Shown here piece by piece: positions 18,201-27,460 of a stretch of DNA of 64,000 nucleotides (positions are counted from its first letter, which is position 1; every line of letters starts with the position of its first letter). Location of the stretch: positions 62,001-126,000 of the forward strand of contig NZ_QZCH01000009.1 of the NCBI RefSeq assembly GCF_003596335.1, read 5' to 3'. The notes below the pieces were generated by a model, which worked only from the letters and a program-made list of their open reading frames with translations, was not told where the DNA came from and made no database searches. A program made the translations under genes and the position numbers. Source of the DNA: Motilimonas pumila (GTDB lineage Bacteria > Pseudomonadota > Gammaproteobacteria > Enterobacterales > CBDFNC01).

Positions 18201-18352
18201 CCCGGGTACACCACAGATGCGATAATATAGGGGGGAGAGAACTCTGGAAATGTTTCTCGTTTTATGGTGCCCATGGTGGAAGCCCCCAGCACAAAAAACG
18301 CTAACATAAGTAAGTTGGCGATGGTGGGATGACGTGTAAAAAACCGTATCAT
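15254..18352 (-). CDS. RND efflux transporter permease (HAE1-like)
   Basis: The 1032-residue inner-membrane pump has the RND layout: N-terminal TM, large periplasmic loop (about 35-330), a TM block, a second periplasmic loop (about 545-850) and a C-terminal TM block. The proton-relay motif MDDAIVIAESI in TM4 keeps the paired aspartates. FPEFSPPYIIASVVYPGASPAE is typical of the family start. It overlaps the adaptor gene by 4 bp (ATGA) and is the second gene of the operon. The lack of an outer membrane TolC-type gene means the channel is encoded elsewhere. The substrate cannot be told from sequence. Confidence 0.92.
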   Translation of the reverse strand: MIRFFTRHPTIANLLMLAFFVLGASTMGTIKRETFPEFSPPYIIASVVYPGASPAEAEESLCLRMEDAVDGLSNIEETKCKASEGMASLIVKMSEQADIGRALVDIQTEINSINDFPAEIEPPTVKELDWAEPVVDIAIAADASWPDLKAYAEDVKRRLKIDAGVSLVSISGFSDHQLRVEVNQSDLRRLNLTINDIADKLGRQNVKMPAGNIELADKNLLLRFDERKVTPSDLGRTIVSSHPDGGVVRLRDIATITDMFEIEEEQILFNGLPAAIINIKKNKADDALRIKAKVIDFIEAERLSAPAGITLTLTNDMSSLLQDRLTMLLNNGWQGIILVFASMWLFFSLRYSFWVSAGLPVAFMGGLFLMSVLGISINIMTLVGLLMAIGIMMDDAIVIAESIAAHIEKGLKVDDAVVAGVKKVAPGVISSFLTTIFIFGSLLWLDGQMGQVLSAVPLVLILVLSISLIEAFLILPNHLSHSLKKTGSAHPHPFKLAFLKRFEHFQNVTLLNMVTVVVRHRYLSIGATFGLLFASVALVAGGAVKFVPFPELDGDIAEARVILAPGATLEQTQTVTATIIASAKRVAKQLSQSNNEPSPLLRDITAHYNFNADAGESGPHIATVRLDLLSAEIRQTLINDFIAAWRDETGELSMPISLVFKQPAMGPAGRDIEVRLQHDDLQQVKRASLALQQYLAQFNGVNGILDDMRPGKEEVSISLKPGAENYGVDGQMIASQLRAAYFGQTADEIQVGPENIEIQVQLNERQAGDMQTLANFPIMLPEGQQIPLNAVANLAYERAFVQIQRIDGLRTVTVMADVDNHIANGAEILTKVRRDFLPQLITQIPGLRIDYEGAAKETEKTGASLQKGFTIGLFGLFAILSFQFRSYLEPTVVMLAIPLALIGVFWGHLLTGHNLSMPSILGFISLAGIVVNDSILLVQYIRHHVDIGDNVQEAVIKASRDRFRAVFLTSLTTAAGLLPLLLETSLQAQVVKPIVISIVFGIFSSTLLVLFIIPSAYAALADYNLVHKHKAL

Positions 18353-19659
18353 TCGCCGCCTTCCTCGTTATTATTTACTGTCTTCAGGGCCATTCCGGGA
18401 ACAGCGGGGATCAAGTCATTCAAAATGAGCCGTTCTTGTGGGGCATGTGTTGTTGAAATAACGACGCCTTTTGAAGAGCGAAACAACACTTTTACTGGTC
18501 GGATGACCAACTGATCGTGTTTATCCATTAAGTAGATTTTATCACCGTGTAAAGCCCGCTCAGGGATCTCAAGCTGCTGGCTTGCGTGTCCTTCAATAGT
18601 AGCGATTACAAACATGCCTTTCGATAAGGGAGGTTTAAGGTGGGGATCTATTTGTCGGTAAGCTTGTGTCACTTCGAGGAAAAAACCAACGGTTGCTTGA
18701 TCCGGGTTGATAGTATCGGCGATACGCGTCACCTTAGCAGGCCAGACATAATCTTGGTTGCCTGCCCGCATTGCTACCTCAGCTTTAAAATTGAACTGGG
18801 TGACGTCAGGCAATTGATTATTAGTGGGAACTTTTGACATGCTGGCAATAAGATCGTGTGTGTCTTGTAAAGAAACTTCCGCTTTTATCTCTACCGCGCC
18901 AAGTTGATGGGCAGAAAAAAGTAAATTTCCCACACTGACCGCCTGGGACGTTTCCACCTCTACCTCTGCAATCCTAGCGTCAAATGGAAGCACAATTTGA
19001 GTATTAGCCAGCTGCCTTTTAGCGTCTTCAAGCTGCGCTTGATGAAGGTTAATTTGAGCTTTTGCCACCGCGCGATCCCCTGGCAGCAGTGCCAGCGCAC
19101 TTTGTAGATCCTGCACAGCTTTTTGTGTTCCCAGTAACGTTTGCTTTTGGCTCTCAAATTCTGAATTTGAAACCAGGCCTTTTTGTTTCAGGGTTTTTTT
19201 CCTTCGGTATTCTTGCGCCACCAATGCCAATTGTTGTTGTTCAATCTCTAAGCTGGTTTCAAGGTTGGTTTGCTCTTGCGTCAATTTTTCAAGTTGAGCT
19301 TGGCTAGACTGAATATTTGCTTGCGCTTGGGCTAACTTTAATTCGTACTCTAACGGATCTATGGTGAGCACTAAGGTTCCTTGTTGAAGGAATTGACCCG
19401 TTTCAAGTTGAGGGTGACGAAAAAGTACTTTTCCGCTGACCTCTGCCAAGCTTTGCCATTGGTGTTTCGGCGCTACACGGCCGTAGCCAATAACTGAGGG
19501 GGCGACGTTTGTTAGGGCGAGGGGCATAACTTCTACCAACTTTGCCGTTTCAGCTTGCGGTGAGATGGGTGGCGAAGGCTTTAGCTTAATGGCCAAAAGC
19601 AGTAGAGTAATCCCACCGAGTAGGCCAAAAAATGCAAAGCGTTTACGGGTGAAATCCAT
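18349..19659 (-). CDS. RND efflux periplasmic adaptor (membrane fusion) protein
   Basis: The 436-residue protein has an N-terminal membrane anchor (about 9-27, FAFFGLLGGITLLLLAIKL). It then has a lipoyl/barrel-sandwich half-motif (GKVLFRHPQLETGQFLQQG), a long alpha-helical hairpin rich in Q/E/L (about 110-215), and a return lipoyl and beta-barrel part (VEVETSQAVSVGNLLFSA). This is the HlyD/AcrA-type adaptor architecture. It is first in the operon and overlaps the permease start by 4 bp. It links the pump to an outer membrane channel. Confidence 0.9.
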   Translation of the reverse strand: MDFTRKRFAFFGLLGGITLLLLAIKLKPSPPISPQAETAKLVEVMPLALTNVAPSVIGYGRVAPKHQWQSLAEVSGKVLFRHPQLETGQFLQQGTLVLTIDPLEYELKLAQAQANIQSSQAQLEKLTQEQTNLETSLEIEQQQLALVAQEYRRKKTLKQKGLVSNSEFESQKQTLLGTQKAVQDLQSALALLPGDRAVAKAQINLHQAQLEDAKRQLANTQIVLPFDARIAEVEVETSQAVSVGNLLFSAHQLGAVEIKAEVSLQDTHDLIASMSKVPTNNQLPDVTQFNFKAEVAMRAGNQDYVWPAKVTRIADTINPDQATVGFFLEVTQAYRQIDPHLKPPLSKGMFVIATIEGHASQQLEIPERALHGDKIYLMDKHDQLVIRPVKVLFRSSKGVVISTTHAPQERLILNDLIPAVPGMALKTVNNNEEGGE

Positions 19660-19998
19660 CTCTAATAAGCCTCAATCGGTAAGTTTTAACATGCAGGTTT
19701 CTATATAACATATAATAACTTAGCACACACGGTAAGGCCGGAAATTGATTTTAGGACAAGAATAGTTATGGTCGAGCATTTAGGCACGGCTTTGAGCAGT
19801 GAAATTCTCACAACCTGTGTGTAATTTATAGTAGTTACGAGATTTGGTAGATTAATCTGTGTATAAAAGGTATGCAGGATTTAAGTTACTCACAAATTCT
19901 GTGGGTAAGTCTGTGGGTGTTAATGCTAAAAGGTGTGAAAAGCGAGATATAGATTTGAAGTTAAAAAAAAGGCCTTGTTAAACAAGGCCTTAATGATT
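19660..19998 (-). other. Intergenic region upstream of the RND operon
   Basis: These 339 bp between the adaptor start and the pta stop hold no credible gene. The right end contains the pta terminator. An AT-rich stretch with repeated CTGTGGGT (near 19898 and 19910 on the plus strand) is visible, but I cannot assign an operator. Confidence 0.6.
19969..19991 (-). terminator. Intrinsic terminator of ackA-pta
   Basis: On the minus strand AAGGCCTTGTT and AACAAGGCCTT form a near-perfect 11-bp stem with a 1-nt centre, followed by a run of T. It ends 8 bp after the pta stop codon. Confidence 0.9.
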
Positions 19999-22143
19999 TT
20001 ATTGTTGTTGCGATGCTTGTATTGCCGTTAAGGCGATGGTGTACACAATATCGTCAACTAGTGCGCCACGAGACAGATCGTTTACAGGCTTTCTCATGCC
20101 TTGCAGCATAGGCCCAATACTGATCAATTCAGCACTTCGTTGAACAGCCTTGTAAGTAGTGTTACCTGTGTTCAAATCTGGGAAAATGAAAACGGTTGCT
20201 TTACCTGCCACAGGGCTATCTGGCGCTTTACTCTTAGCCACGTTTTCCATGATCGCTGCGTCGTATTGTAACGGCCCATCAATAATTAAGTCAGGGCGGC
20301 GCTCTTGCGCGATTTTGGTTGCTTCACGCACTTTCTCTACATCTGAGCCTGAGCCCGATGAACCGGTAGAGTAACTGATCATCGCCACTTTTGGCTCTAT
20401 GCCAAACGCAGCTGCTGAATCAGCTGACTGGATGGCGATGTCTGCCAACTGTTCAGCGTTAGGATCAGGGTTGATGGCACAGTCACCGTAAACTAATACT
20501 TGGTCAGGCAGTAACATAAAGAAGATGGACGAAACCAAGTTCGCGCCTGGCGCAGTTTTAATCAATTGTAGCGGCGGACGAATTGTATTTGCCGTAGTGT
20601 GAACCGCCCCAGAGACCAAGCCGTCGACTTCGTCTTGTGCCAACATCATGGTGCCAAGTACCACGTTATCTTGTAATTGCTCTCTCGCGACTACTTCAGT
20701 GAGTCCTTTGCCTTTGCGAAGCTCTACCATAGGTGCCACGTATTTTTCGCGCACCGTAACGGGGTCAATAATTACCACGCCTTCAGTCAACTTCACCCCT
20801 TGTTGTTCAGCAACAAGTTGTATTTTATCTGGATTACCGAGCAGGATAGGAGTTGCGATACCGCGTTGTACACACAGTGAAGCAGCTTTTACGGTGCGAG
20901 GTTCATCACCTTCAGGTAGCACAATTCGGCGGTTAACAGCGCGAGCCAACTCAGTAAGGTGATAACGGAACGCTGGTGGTGACAATTTACGTGGCAAAGT
21001 AGAGCCTTGGGTCAGTGTTTCAATCCAGTGCTTATCAACATGACCGGCCACGTAATCTTGAACTAACTCAATGCGCTCGGCGTCGTCTGTCGGAATTTCC
21101 ATATTGAAACTCTGCAACCGAACCGAGGTTTGCCAAGTATTGGTTGATATCATCATGATCGGCAAGCCAGTGGTTTCCATCGCGCGTTCACACAAACGCA
21201 TCACTTGTGGCTCAGGTCGGTAGTTACCGGTTAGCAGTAGGCAACCAATTTTGACACCATTCATCGAAGCCAAGCAAGCCGATACGATCACGTCGCTGCG
21301 ATCGCCCGATGTAACCAACATCGACCCCGGTTTGAAGTGCTCAACCATGTTGGGTATAGAGCGAGCACAGAAAGTGACGCTTTGCAGACGGCGAGTATCC
21401 ATGTCACCTTTGTTGATGATGATGGCATCAAGGTGCTCGGCTAAGTCTCTTGCTCTTGGCGCCACTAAACTTGGGTTCCAAGGAATGCAACCTAGAATGC
21501 GCAGCGGGCTTTTGCCAAACATTTGCAACACTTCTAGGTTGGTATTGGTTTTCGAACTCGGCATTTCAAACATTTCAGTAAGATCTGGTCGAGTACGGTC
21601 TTGATCATCAAGGGGCGCTCCTACTTTATTGATGATACAGCCGATGATACGCGTATTCTTATGGCCACCAAAAGCTGATACCGCAATTTCGATACGCTCT
21701 TTTAACTGTTGACTAGAGTCGTTACTTGGGTGCGTGACAAATACCATTTCGGCACCAATGGCTTTAGCAATTTGGTAGTTTAATTCATTGGCAAACGGAT
21801 GTTTGATCGTTGGCACTAAACCTTCAACGACGACAACGTCAGCTTCAGAGGTGCCGGTTTTAAAACGGGCGACCACTTCTTCTAGTAAATCTGAAGTCTG
21901 GTTACTGGAAATAAGGTTTTCAGCATACTGCATGGTAAAAGGCTCAGGCGGCAGTATGTTGGTAGCGTTACGAATAATCGTTGTACTACGCTCAGGGCCG
22001 GTATCACCGGATTTTGGTTGTGCAATTGGTTTGAAAAAATTCACCACGACACCGTGGCGTTCCATGGCGCGAACCATGCCAAGACTGACTGAAGTGACAC
22101 CAACACCTGAGCCAATAGGAATAAGCATTATTGTACGAGACAC
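19999..22143 (-). CDS. pta: Phosphate acetyltransferase
   Basis: The 714-residue protein is the long three-domain type of Pta found in enterics. It has an N-terminal P-loop-like domain ([18 protein letters not shown]), a central DRTGG domain ([17 protein letters not shown]) and a C-terminal catalytic PTA domain from about 385. The latter includes [32 protein letters not shown] and [10 protein letters not shown]. It interconverts acetyl-CoA and acetyl phosphate in the cytoplasm. It lies 63 bp behind ackA and both are ended by the terminator at 19969. Length matches E. coli Pta (714). Confidence 0.97.
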   Translation of the reverse strand: MSRTIMLIPIGSGVGVTSVSLGMVRAMERHGVVVNFFKPIAQPKSGDTGPERSTTIIRNATNILPPEPFTMQYAENLISSNQTSDLLEEVVARFKTGTSEADVVVVEGLVPTIKHPFANELNYQIAKAIGAEMVFVTHPSNDSSQQLKERIEIAVSAFGGHKNTRIIGCIINKVGAPLDDQDRTRPDLTEMFEMPSSKTNTNLEVLQMFGKSPLRILGCIPWNPSLVAPRARDLAEHLDAIIINKGDMDTRRLQSVTFCARSIPNMVEHFKPGSMLVTSGDRSDVIVSACLASMNGVKIGCLLLTGNYRPEPQVMRLCERAMETTGLPIMMISTNTWQTSVRLQSFNMEIPTDDAERIELVQDYVAGHVDKHWIETLTQGSTLPRKLSPPAFRYHLTELARAVNRRIVLPEGDEPRTVKAASLCVQRGIATPILLGNPDKIQLVAEQQGVKLTEGVVIIDPVTVREKYVAPMVELRKGKGLTEVVAREQLQDNVVLGTMMLAQDEVDGLVSGAVHTTANTIRPPLQLIKTAPGANLVSSIFFMLLPDQVLVYGDCAINPDPNAEQLADIAIQSADSAAAFGIEPKVAMISYSTGSSGSGSDVEKVREATKIAQERRPDLIIDGPLQYDAAIMENVAKSKAPDSPVAGKATVFIFPDLNTGNTTYKAVQRSAELISIGPMLQGMRKPVNDLSRGALVDDIVYTIALTAIQASQQQ

Positions 22144-22206
22144 TCTAGTACCTCTTTTATTTTGAGTTCAAAAAAGGGGAGCAAGCTCCCCATCAATTTT
22201 GCGCAA

Positions 22207-23403
22207 TTAGCCTTGCACTAAGCTTGCTGAATCCTTAGCGATGACCCACTCTTCATTAGTAGCGATAACCATAGAAATGGGTGAGCCTTCTTGAGTGATG
22301 ATGCCTTCACCGCCAAAACGCGCGCTCAAGTTTTTCTCTTCATCCACTTGATAACCAAAAATGCTTAAGTGGTTAAGCACCTTCTCGCGAATGGAATTGG
22401 AGTTTTCACCGATGCCGCCTGTGAAAACCAGGGCGTCAATACGACCTAAAGGAACGGCGTAAGAAGCGATATATTTAGCTAAACGGTAACAGAAAATTTC
22501 CAACGCTAAGGTGCAGCCTTTGTGACCTTCCGCGTAACCTTTTTCAATGGCGCGGCAATCACTTGAAACCTCAGAAATACCCATCAAACCACTTTGTTTA
22601 TTCAACACATTATTAACTTCGTCTAGGGTGTAACCCAGTTTATTAACCATGTGTTGAATAATGCTAGGGTCAATATCACCAGAGCGAGTGCCCATTACCA
22701 AGCCTTCAAGGGGGGTTAAGCCCATGCTGGTATCAACACTTTTACCGCCTTTAACGGCACAAATGCTGGCACCGTTTCCTAAGTGCGCGGTGATCACGTT
22801 GGTCTCTTCTATTGGTTTATTAAGCGCCGCGGCGGCTTGCTGACTCACAAATAGATGACTGGTGCCGTGCATGCCGTAACGGCGAATACCGTGCTCGCGG
22901 TAAAGTTTATAAGGCAAGGCGTATAAATATGACGACTCTGGCATGGTCTGATGGAACGCGGTATCAAAAACTGCGACTTGTGGCAGCGATGGGAAAGCAG
23001 ATTGTGCCGCACGAATACCGATTAGGTGCGCTGGGTTATGCAATGGTGCAAGCGCCGCGCATGCTTGAATACCTTGTACGACAGATTCGTCAATTAATAC
23101 TGATTTAGTGAATTTTTCTCCGCCGTGCACCACGCGGTGACCAACGGCAATCAGACTCTCAAGAAGCTCTGGCTTTTTCGATAAGATTTTAGCAACAATA
23201 AATTCGATGGCTTCGCGGTGTGCAGAGAAGGCACCCAAAGAAGCTTCTTCTTTTTCGCCATCAAGTTTCCACTTGATGCGCGCTTCTTCGAGGTTGAAAC
23301 ATTCAGCTAGGCCAGAAATATACTCGTCGCCGTTATCAGCATTAAGTACCGCAAATTTTAGAGAAGAGCTACCACAATTAAGAACGAGAACGAGTTTGTT
23401 CAT
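22207..23403 (-). CDS. ackA: Acetate kinase
   Basis: The 398-residue cytoplasmic enzyme converts acetyl phosphate and ADP to acetate and ATP. Acetokinase signatures are present: [14 protein letters not shown] at the N-terminus, [59 protein letters not shown] and [10 protein letters not shown]. It is the first gene of ackA-pta and diverges from yfbV, the order seen in many gammaproteobacteria. The start ATG at 23403 has an AGGAC-like ribosome site. Confidence 0.97.
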   Translation of the reverse strand: MNKLVLVLNCGSSSLKFAVLNADNGDEYISGLAECFNLEEARIKWKLDGEKEEASLGAFSAHREAIEFIVAKILSKKPELLESLIAVGHRVVHGGEKFTKSVLIDESVVQGIQACAALAPLHNPAHLIGIRAAQSAFPSLPQVAVFDTAFHQTMPESSYLYALPYKLYREHGIRRYGMHGTSHLFVSQQAAAALNKPIEETNVITAHLGNGASICAVKGGKSVDTSMGLTPLEGLVMGTRSGDIDPSIIQHMVNKLGYTLDEVNNVLNKQSGLMGISEVSSDCRAIEKGYAEGHKGCTLALEIFCYRLAKYIASYAVPLGRIDALVFTGGIGENSNSIREKVLNHLSIFGYQVDEEKNLSARFGGEGIITQEGSPISMVIATNEEWVIAKDSASLVQG

Positions 23404-23718
23404 GCAAAAGTCCTAAAAATAACATTTTGATTACAAGTGATCGCGTAAACAGACTATGGCAATCACTCGGCTTAATGTATCCTTAATACTAGCCGATAAC
23501 TTAGCTAGTGCTGTGAATAGGTAAAAACCTGTTACGTCCTGCAACTTCACAATTCTCATTGCCAGGTGTTAACGTCTGGTAATCGTATTGCGAGTTAAGT
23601 GTAATAAGAATACAGCTAATGTAAGAAAATAACAAAGTGAACCTAGTGTGATGTTAATTAAAATCAATTTTCTAGCAAATCACGGGTGAATTATGCAATT
23701 TTAGGTATATAAAAAGCA
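23404..23718. promoter_or_regulatory. ackA / yfbV divergent promoter region
   Basis: This 315-bp region separates two divergent genes. It contains TTAATTAAAATCAA at 23654-23667, which matches the FNR consensus TTGAT-N4-ATCAA at 9 of 10 fixed positions, about 50 bp before yfbV. Anaerobic control of ackA-pta by FNR/ArcA-type regulators is known in other bacteria; here it is only suggested. No gene is seen. Confidence 0.4.
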
Positions 23719-24162
23719 ATGATGAATGTTTTTGGTAGAAAATTACAAGATGGCAAAGACTACATGAAATTGTGGCCGAGAAGAAAAGAGCTTAACGGCT
23801 TATTTCCTGAGAACCGCATTATGCAAGTCACTCAATTTGCAGAACATAGTATGCCAGCGTTAGCCGTACTAACCTTGCTCATCCAATACCAATTTGGCGC
23901 GGATATGTTTTGGCCCACCAGCGTGGTTATGGTAGTTTTTATGCTCAGCTTACCACTTCAGGGGCTATTTTGGTTAGGTAACCGGGCTAACACGCGATTA
24001 CCACCGAGTTTAGCAAATTGGTATCACGAGCTATTTGCAAAGTTACAACAAATTGAAGAGCCTGATATTGATTCCGTCAACAAGCCTAAATATCGCGATT
24101 TAGCCTTGGTGCTCAAGCGGGGATTCAAATCTCTCGATAAAGCATTTATTAAGGATTCATAG
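23719..24162 (+). CDS. yfbV: UPF0208/DUF412 membrane protein YfbV
   Basis: The 147-residue protein carries the family hallmarks: FGRKLQDGKDYMKLWPRRKEL at the N-terminus, two transmembrane segments (about 47-63 and 71-90), and NWYHELFAKLQ. In E. coli, YfbV insulates the Ter macrodomain of the chromosome. Its position next to ackA-pta is conserved in enterics and relatives. A second ATG directly follows the first. Confidence 0.9.
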   Translation: MMNVFGRKLQDGKDYMKLWPRRKELNGLFPENRIMQVTQFAEHSMPALAVLTLLIQYQFGADMFWPTSVVMVVFMLSLPLQGLFWLGNRANTRLPPSLANWYHELFAKLQQIEEPDIDSVNKPKYRDLALVLKRGFKSLDKAFIKDS

Positions 24163-24274
24163 CCATAAAAATGGCCATTGTGCCAAAGCCAAGGTGTGAA
24201 AACGTGATCCTTTTTGTTTTTTCTTCGTTCTAACTGAGATTAAATGATAGGCGGAATATTGGCGCGAGGCAGAT

Positions 24275-24859
24275 ATGCAAATTAGAGGTATCATTTTCGA
24301 TTTAGACAACACTTTAGTGCTGTCGAAACTTAACTTTGAACAAATTCGACACGATATTCGATGCCCAAAAGGAGCGGATATTCTGGATTTTATCAGCACT
24401 TTGCCTGCGAGAGAGCGAAGCGTAGCGGAGCAAAAAGTGCGCGAGCATGAACTTGATGACGCTCAGCACGCGACCTGGTTGCCAGGCGCAAAGCGTTATG
24501 TCGATTTACTCGCCAAAGCAAACATCCCTATGGCCATTGTCACCCGTAATTATTCTGCTGCCGCAGATGTTAAAATGCAGCGCAACCGAATTCCAATACC
24601 TTTGTTACTCACCCGTGAAGACGCACCCGCGAAACCCAACCCGACGGCCCTTTTACAAATAGCTAAGCATTGGCGTATTGACCACCCAGAAATCATGTAC
24701 ATTGGGGATTATAAATACGATGTCGATGCGGCAAACAATGCTGGAATGCTGTCTTGTTTGTACTGCCCAGGAGCGCTACCAAGTTACAGTGGTGATGCGG
24801 ATATTGTTATTAGTCATTTTGATGAATTAATTCTAAAACAAAGACTTACTTCTCAATAA
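24275..24859 (+). CDS. HAD-superfamily phosphatase
   Basis: The 194-residue cytoplasmic protein shows the HAD motifs. Motif I is FDLDNTLV (nucleophile Asp at about residue 9), motif II is IVTRN, motif III is the Lys in APAKPNP, and motif IV is YIGDYKYDVDAANNAG. It resembles the phosphoglycolate phosphatase-like subfamily with a small alpha-helical cap. The substrate is unknown. A GAGG ribosome site precedes the ATG. Confidence 0.85.
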   Translation: MQIRGIIFDLDNTLVLSKLNFEQIRHDIRCPKGADILDFISTLPARERSVAEQKVREHELDDAQHATWLPGAKRYVDLLAKANIPMAIVTRNYSAAADVKMQRNRIPIPLLLTREDAPAKPNPTALLQIAKHWRIDHPEIMYIGDYKYDVDAANNAGMLSCLYCPGALPSYSGDADIVISHFDELILKQRLTSQ

Positions 24860-24931
24860 TAAAGGCTTTTGTTGGCAAAATATCGATTTTGATTAACAAT
24901 TATCGTCACCTGATAGCTAACTCAATTTTCA

Positions 24932-25513
24932 ATGAAATCACGCATTTTTCTCACTCTCTTGTGGTTATCGTTTAACGTGTACGCTGAAGTATTTCAATGT
25001 CAGCATGAAAATGGCAGCGTTGTATATCAAGGTATGCCATGTGAAAGTGAGCCCTGGCACCATGCTGCAGGCTCTGATCAAGACCTTGAAAAAGGGTTAA
25101 CAGAGCTGGCAGAGATTTCAGGGCGAAGCAAACAAGCCTTAGGTCAACTTGGCGTAAGAAAAGCCATCGAGGCGCAATACGCCGAAGTCAGCATTAAAGC
25201 GTATCAATCTAGTCAACTGTTTGATTATCCAGCACAAGTCTGCGGTGGCCAAGTCGCGGCTCAATTAATGCAATTCCATCAAGTTGCCCAAAATGAAATT
25301 GCCCTCGGTAAACACTATTACCGTGATGGTATTAATGTCCGTATTGGGAAACAGCAGTTTCAGCACAGTGCACGCCAACTGACTGACTCTCTAAATCAAA
25401 CATTGTTACAGCAACGCCAGCAATATCAATTGTTAGCACCCAATGAAATGCACAGCAAGTGCGTAGAAGAACAAACCGCGTTGGCTGAATTATTACGCCA
25501 GTCTACTTTTTGA
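24932..25513 (+). CDS. DUF4124-like exported protein
   Basis: The 193-residue protein begins with a short signal peptide (MKSRIFLTLLWLSFNVYA). A DUF4124-type start follows: EVFQCQHENGSVVYQGMPCES, with two cysteines likely in a disulfide. The remainder is helical and glutamine-rich with two further cysteines (VCGGQ, KCVEEQ). It is periplasmic by prediction and of unknown function. It converges with the PP2C-like gene, whose stop is 4 bp away. Confidence 0.75.
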   Translation: MKSRIFLTLLWLSFNVYAEVFQCQHENGSVVYQGMPCESEPWHHAAGSDQDLEKGLTELAEISGRSKQALGQLGVRKAIEAQYAEVSIKAYQSSQLFDYPAQVCGGQVAAQLMQFHQVAQNEIALGKHYYRDGINVRIGKQQFQHSARQLTDSLNQTLLQQRQQYQLLAPNEMHSKCVEEQTALAELLRQSTF

Positions 25514-25517
25514 TGCT

Positions 25518-26309
25518 TTAAGAGTCTTTATTGCATTGCGAAGGCTCTTGTAGCACCTTCAGCAATAATAGGCTGCTGTCTTGATAACTGGCGTGACTGC
25601 TACGGCACAGTTGCGCTGCTGTATCGGTTAACTCACTGCCATTGCTGCGCGCCAGTGTAACTTGGCGGCACACTTCACTCTGGCTCACCCGGGTGTAAAA
25701 CCCCGGGGTAGACATGACAAATACGTCGCCCGGTTGCGTGGCCAATGACTCGTATTGATAAGCACAACGATCTCGCGATCCCAAACTCTGGCTATGCTCT
25801 GTCGTTAACGGCGTTTGGCCTACAGGTATCCAATTTCCATCTCTAATTAATCCTATTTGGCAGTGACCTAAGTGAATAATGTGGGCTTGCCCTTGATGTA
25901 AAACCAGGCTGGAGAAATGCGTCGTGTAATGTCCTTTAACTGCGCCATAGCGAAATAGCCAGGTATTGAGAGCGGTGATCACGCGATCGATACTTTGTTC
26001 GACCGTCCAACTTTCGGGTGTATCTAAATAATCAGTGATAAAGTGCGTAGCACTTAATTGGCTGGCTTGTTGCCCTGCTAAATTATTATTGATGCCATCG
26101 GCTATGGTTGCAACAATCCCTTTATAGTGCTGGGTCCAAGACTTGGGTTTTATTGCAGCAAAAGCATTCATATTTAGGCCGCCTTTTTTGCCAAGAGAGA
26201 GCCCCGCTATTATTTCATTTTGTTGAGTGTGACCACAGGCCTTATCTAAGGCTGGGATATGGATAGTGCGCTGTGGTGGTTCTATTAATTGGTCAATAAC
26301 ACTGGTCAT
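25518..26309 (-). CDS. Degenerate PP2C-like protein (no kinase domain)
   Basis: The 263-residue protein aligns with the phosphatase half of bifunctional Ser/Thr kinase/phosphatases: GIVATIADGINNNLAGQQAS, TPESWTVEQSIDRV, HLGHCQIGLIRDG, LGSRDRCAYQY and PGDVFVMSTPGFY. Key metal-binding positions are changed. The N-terminal Asp of NQDAF is NMNAF, the GDxR motif is GHCQ, and the TDG motif is TPG, where Asp is Pro. The first ADG and a late Asp (QDSS) remain. The kinase domain and C-terminal anchor of the full-length relatives are absent. The frame is intact, so it may be a regulatory pseudophosphatase rather than a dead gene. Confidence 0.75.
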   Translation of the reverse strand: MTSVIDQLIEPPQRTIHIPALDKACGHTQQNEIIAGLSLGKKGGLNMNAFAAIKPKSWTQHYKGIVATIADGINNNLAGQQASQLSATHFITDYLDTPESWTVEQSIDRVITALNTWLFRYGAVKGHYTTHFSSLVLHQGQAHIIHLGHCQIGLIRDGNWIPVGQTPLTTEHSQSLGSRDRCAYQYESLATQPGDVFVMSTPGFYTRVSQSEVCRQVTLARSNGSELTDTAAQLCRSSHASYQDSSLLLLKVLQEPSQCNKDS

Positions 26310-26583
26310 CTTTCTCTCCTGATGTGGACTGGCAGGTACGCGTTAGAGCAACGCAAATGAAACGCATTGAATCGCCACCATGCATCAAGTAACGCAAAGT
26401 TTGGGCCAGAAAGTTAGACATGGCTAAAAATAAATGATTGATGTGCTTAAGGCGCTAGGGAAGGGAGCGCAGCAGAAATTTTAAGTAACATAAATCGAGG
26501 GAACCTAATTCGATAGAGTTTGCTTGTGTGGCTATTGCACCGTTGCAGTGCTTTATTTAATTACTTGCTTGGTTGTAGCGCAT

Positions 26584-27267
26584 TCAGCGCCAGTGGCGAT
26601 CAACCTTCATATAAGCATCAATAATGGTAGCGATGTGCTGGTCATCGGCGTGTTGCATGCGATGATAATGTGCCAATAATCGTTGCTGATACTGTTCGCT
26701 TAAACGTTTGTCAGCTTGCCACAAGTGACAGCCAGTGTTGCTTATTGCTTTTTGGCTGGTGCCACTAACATATAGTAACTCGTAAAAACGACGATTTTCT
26801 TGCAATAACTGTTCTCGCTCTAAACCATAACCTTTTTGATTGAGCGCTTTGCGCAGTGGCCAAAGTTGGTGAACGGGGCACAATAAAAAATCTATATTCG
26901 AGCTTGGCGTTTTTGACAACATTTGATTAATCAAAGCAAGTGTATTGACGCCACCTACGCCAGCAATGATGACCAAGTGAGATTCAGCTGCAGAGAAAGA
27001 GATCTGACCAGCATCTTGGCAATGGGTATGCCAATGTGTGCTACTAGAGGCAAAGTGGTGCTCTAGCCGAAGCTGTAGCGATGTCATAATAGACGGCACT
27101 TGGTCGACAAAATGTAAATGGCATGCAGGAGAGCGATCCAATAAATTGATACCCACTTGACCGTGATCGCAACACATGTCCCAAATATGCTGATAGTGCT
27201 TTTGCTCTTGAGCCCGCCAAGCCATATCAACAATTTGCTGCAATCGTTTACCCATTTTTACCGTCAC
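26584..27267 (-). CDS. trmK: TrmK-family tRNA (adenine22-N1)-methyltransferase
   Basis: The 227-residue SAM-dependent methyltransferase has the TrmK/DUF633 pattern. GKRLQQIVDMAW is at the N-terminus, IWDMCCDHGQVGINLL is the SAM-binding motif I (family DIGTDHAYLPI-like), then VIIAGVGGVNTLALI and LLCPVHQLWPLRKALNQKG. It starts at GTG 27267 with GGAGGC close upstream. The family methylates A22 of tRNA. The N-terminal SAM motif is more divergent than in firmicute TrmK, so the target could differ. Confidence 0.72.
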   Translation of the reverse strand: MTVKMGKRLQQIVDMAWRAQEQKHYQHIWDMCCDHGQVGINLLDRSPACHLHFVDQVPSIMTSLQLRLEHHFASSSTHWHTHCQDAGQISFSAAESHLVIIAGVGGVNTLALINQMLSKTPSSNIDFLLCPVHQLWPLRKALNQKGYGLEREQLLQENRRFYELLYVSGTSQKAISNTGCHLWQADKRLSEQYQQRLLAHYHRMQHADDQHIATIIDAYMKVDRHWR

Positions 27268-27391
27268 ACTGCCTCCTCATTTCGGCCGCAGTGTATTACA
27301 ACCTGATTATAAACCCAATAGCTGTCGAATATTTCGACAAATTTATCCCGTATCTGTGCTTTTTTTGACCTAACATGAAAAACAACTCACA

Positions 27392-27405
27392 TTGATCTTG
27401 ATCAA
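27392..27405 (+). promoter_or_regulatory. FNR/CRP-family box (perfect FNR consensus)
   Basis: TTGATCTTGATCAA fits TTGAT-N4-ATCAA at all ten fixed positions. It lies 56 bp upstream of the regulator ATG and about 690 bp upstream of cydA. It overlaps a possible -35 (TTGATC at 27398) for a TTAAAC -10 element at 27421. Oxygen-dependent control of this operon is the likely meaning. Confidence 0.75.
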
Positions 27406-27423
27406 CAATATTTAAAAAGTTTA

Positions 27424-27447
27424 AACTTTCAGAAATTTCTGAAAGTT
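27424..27447 (+). promoter_or_regulatory. 24-bp perfect palindrome, candidate operator of the GbsR/MarR-type regulator
   Basis: AACTTTCAGAAA followed at once by its reverse complement gives a perfect 24-bp palindrome ending 13 bp before the regulator start codon. It would cover the likely transcription start. Such a dyad fits a dimeric winged-helix repressor acting on its own operon, including cydABX. Confidence 0.7.
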
Positions 27448-27460
27448 CGTTAGGTGTCAT

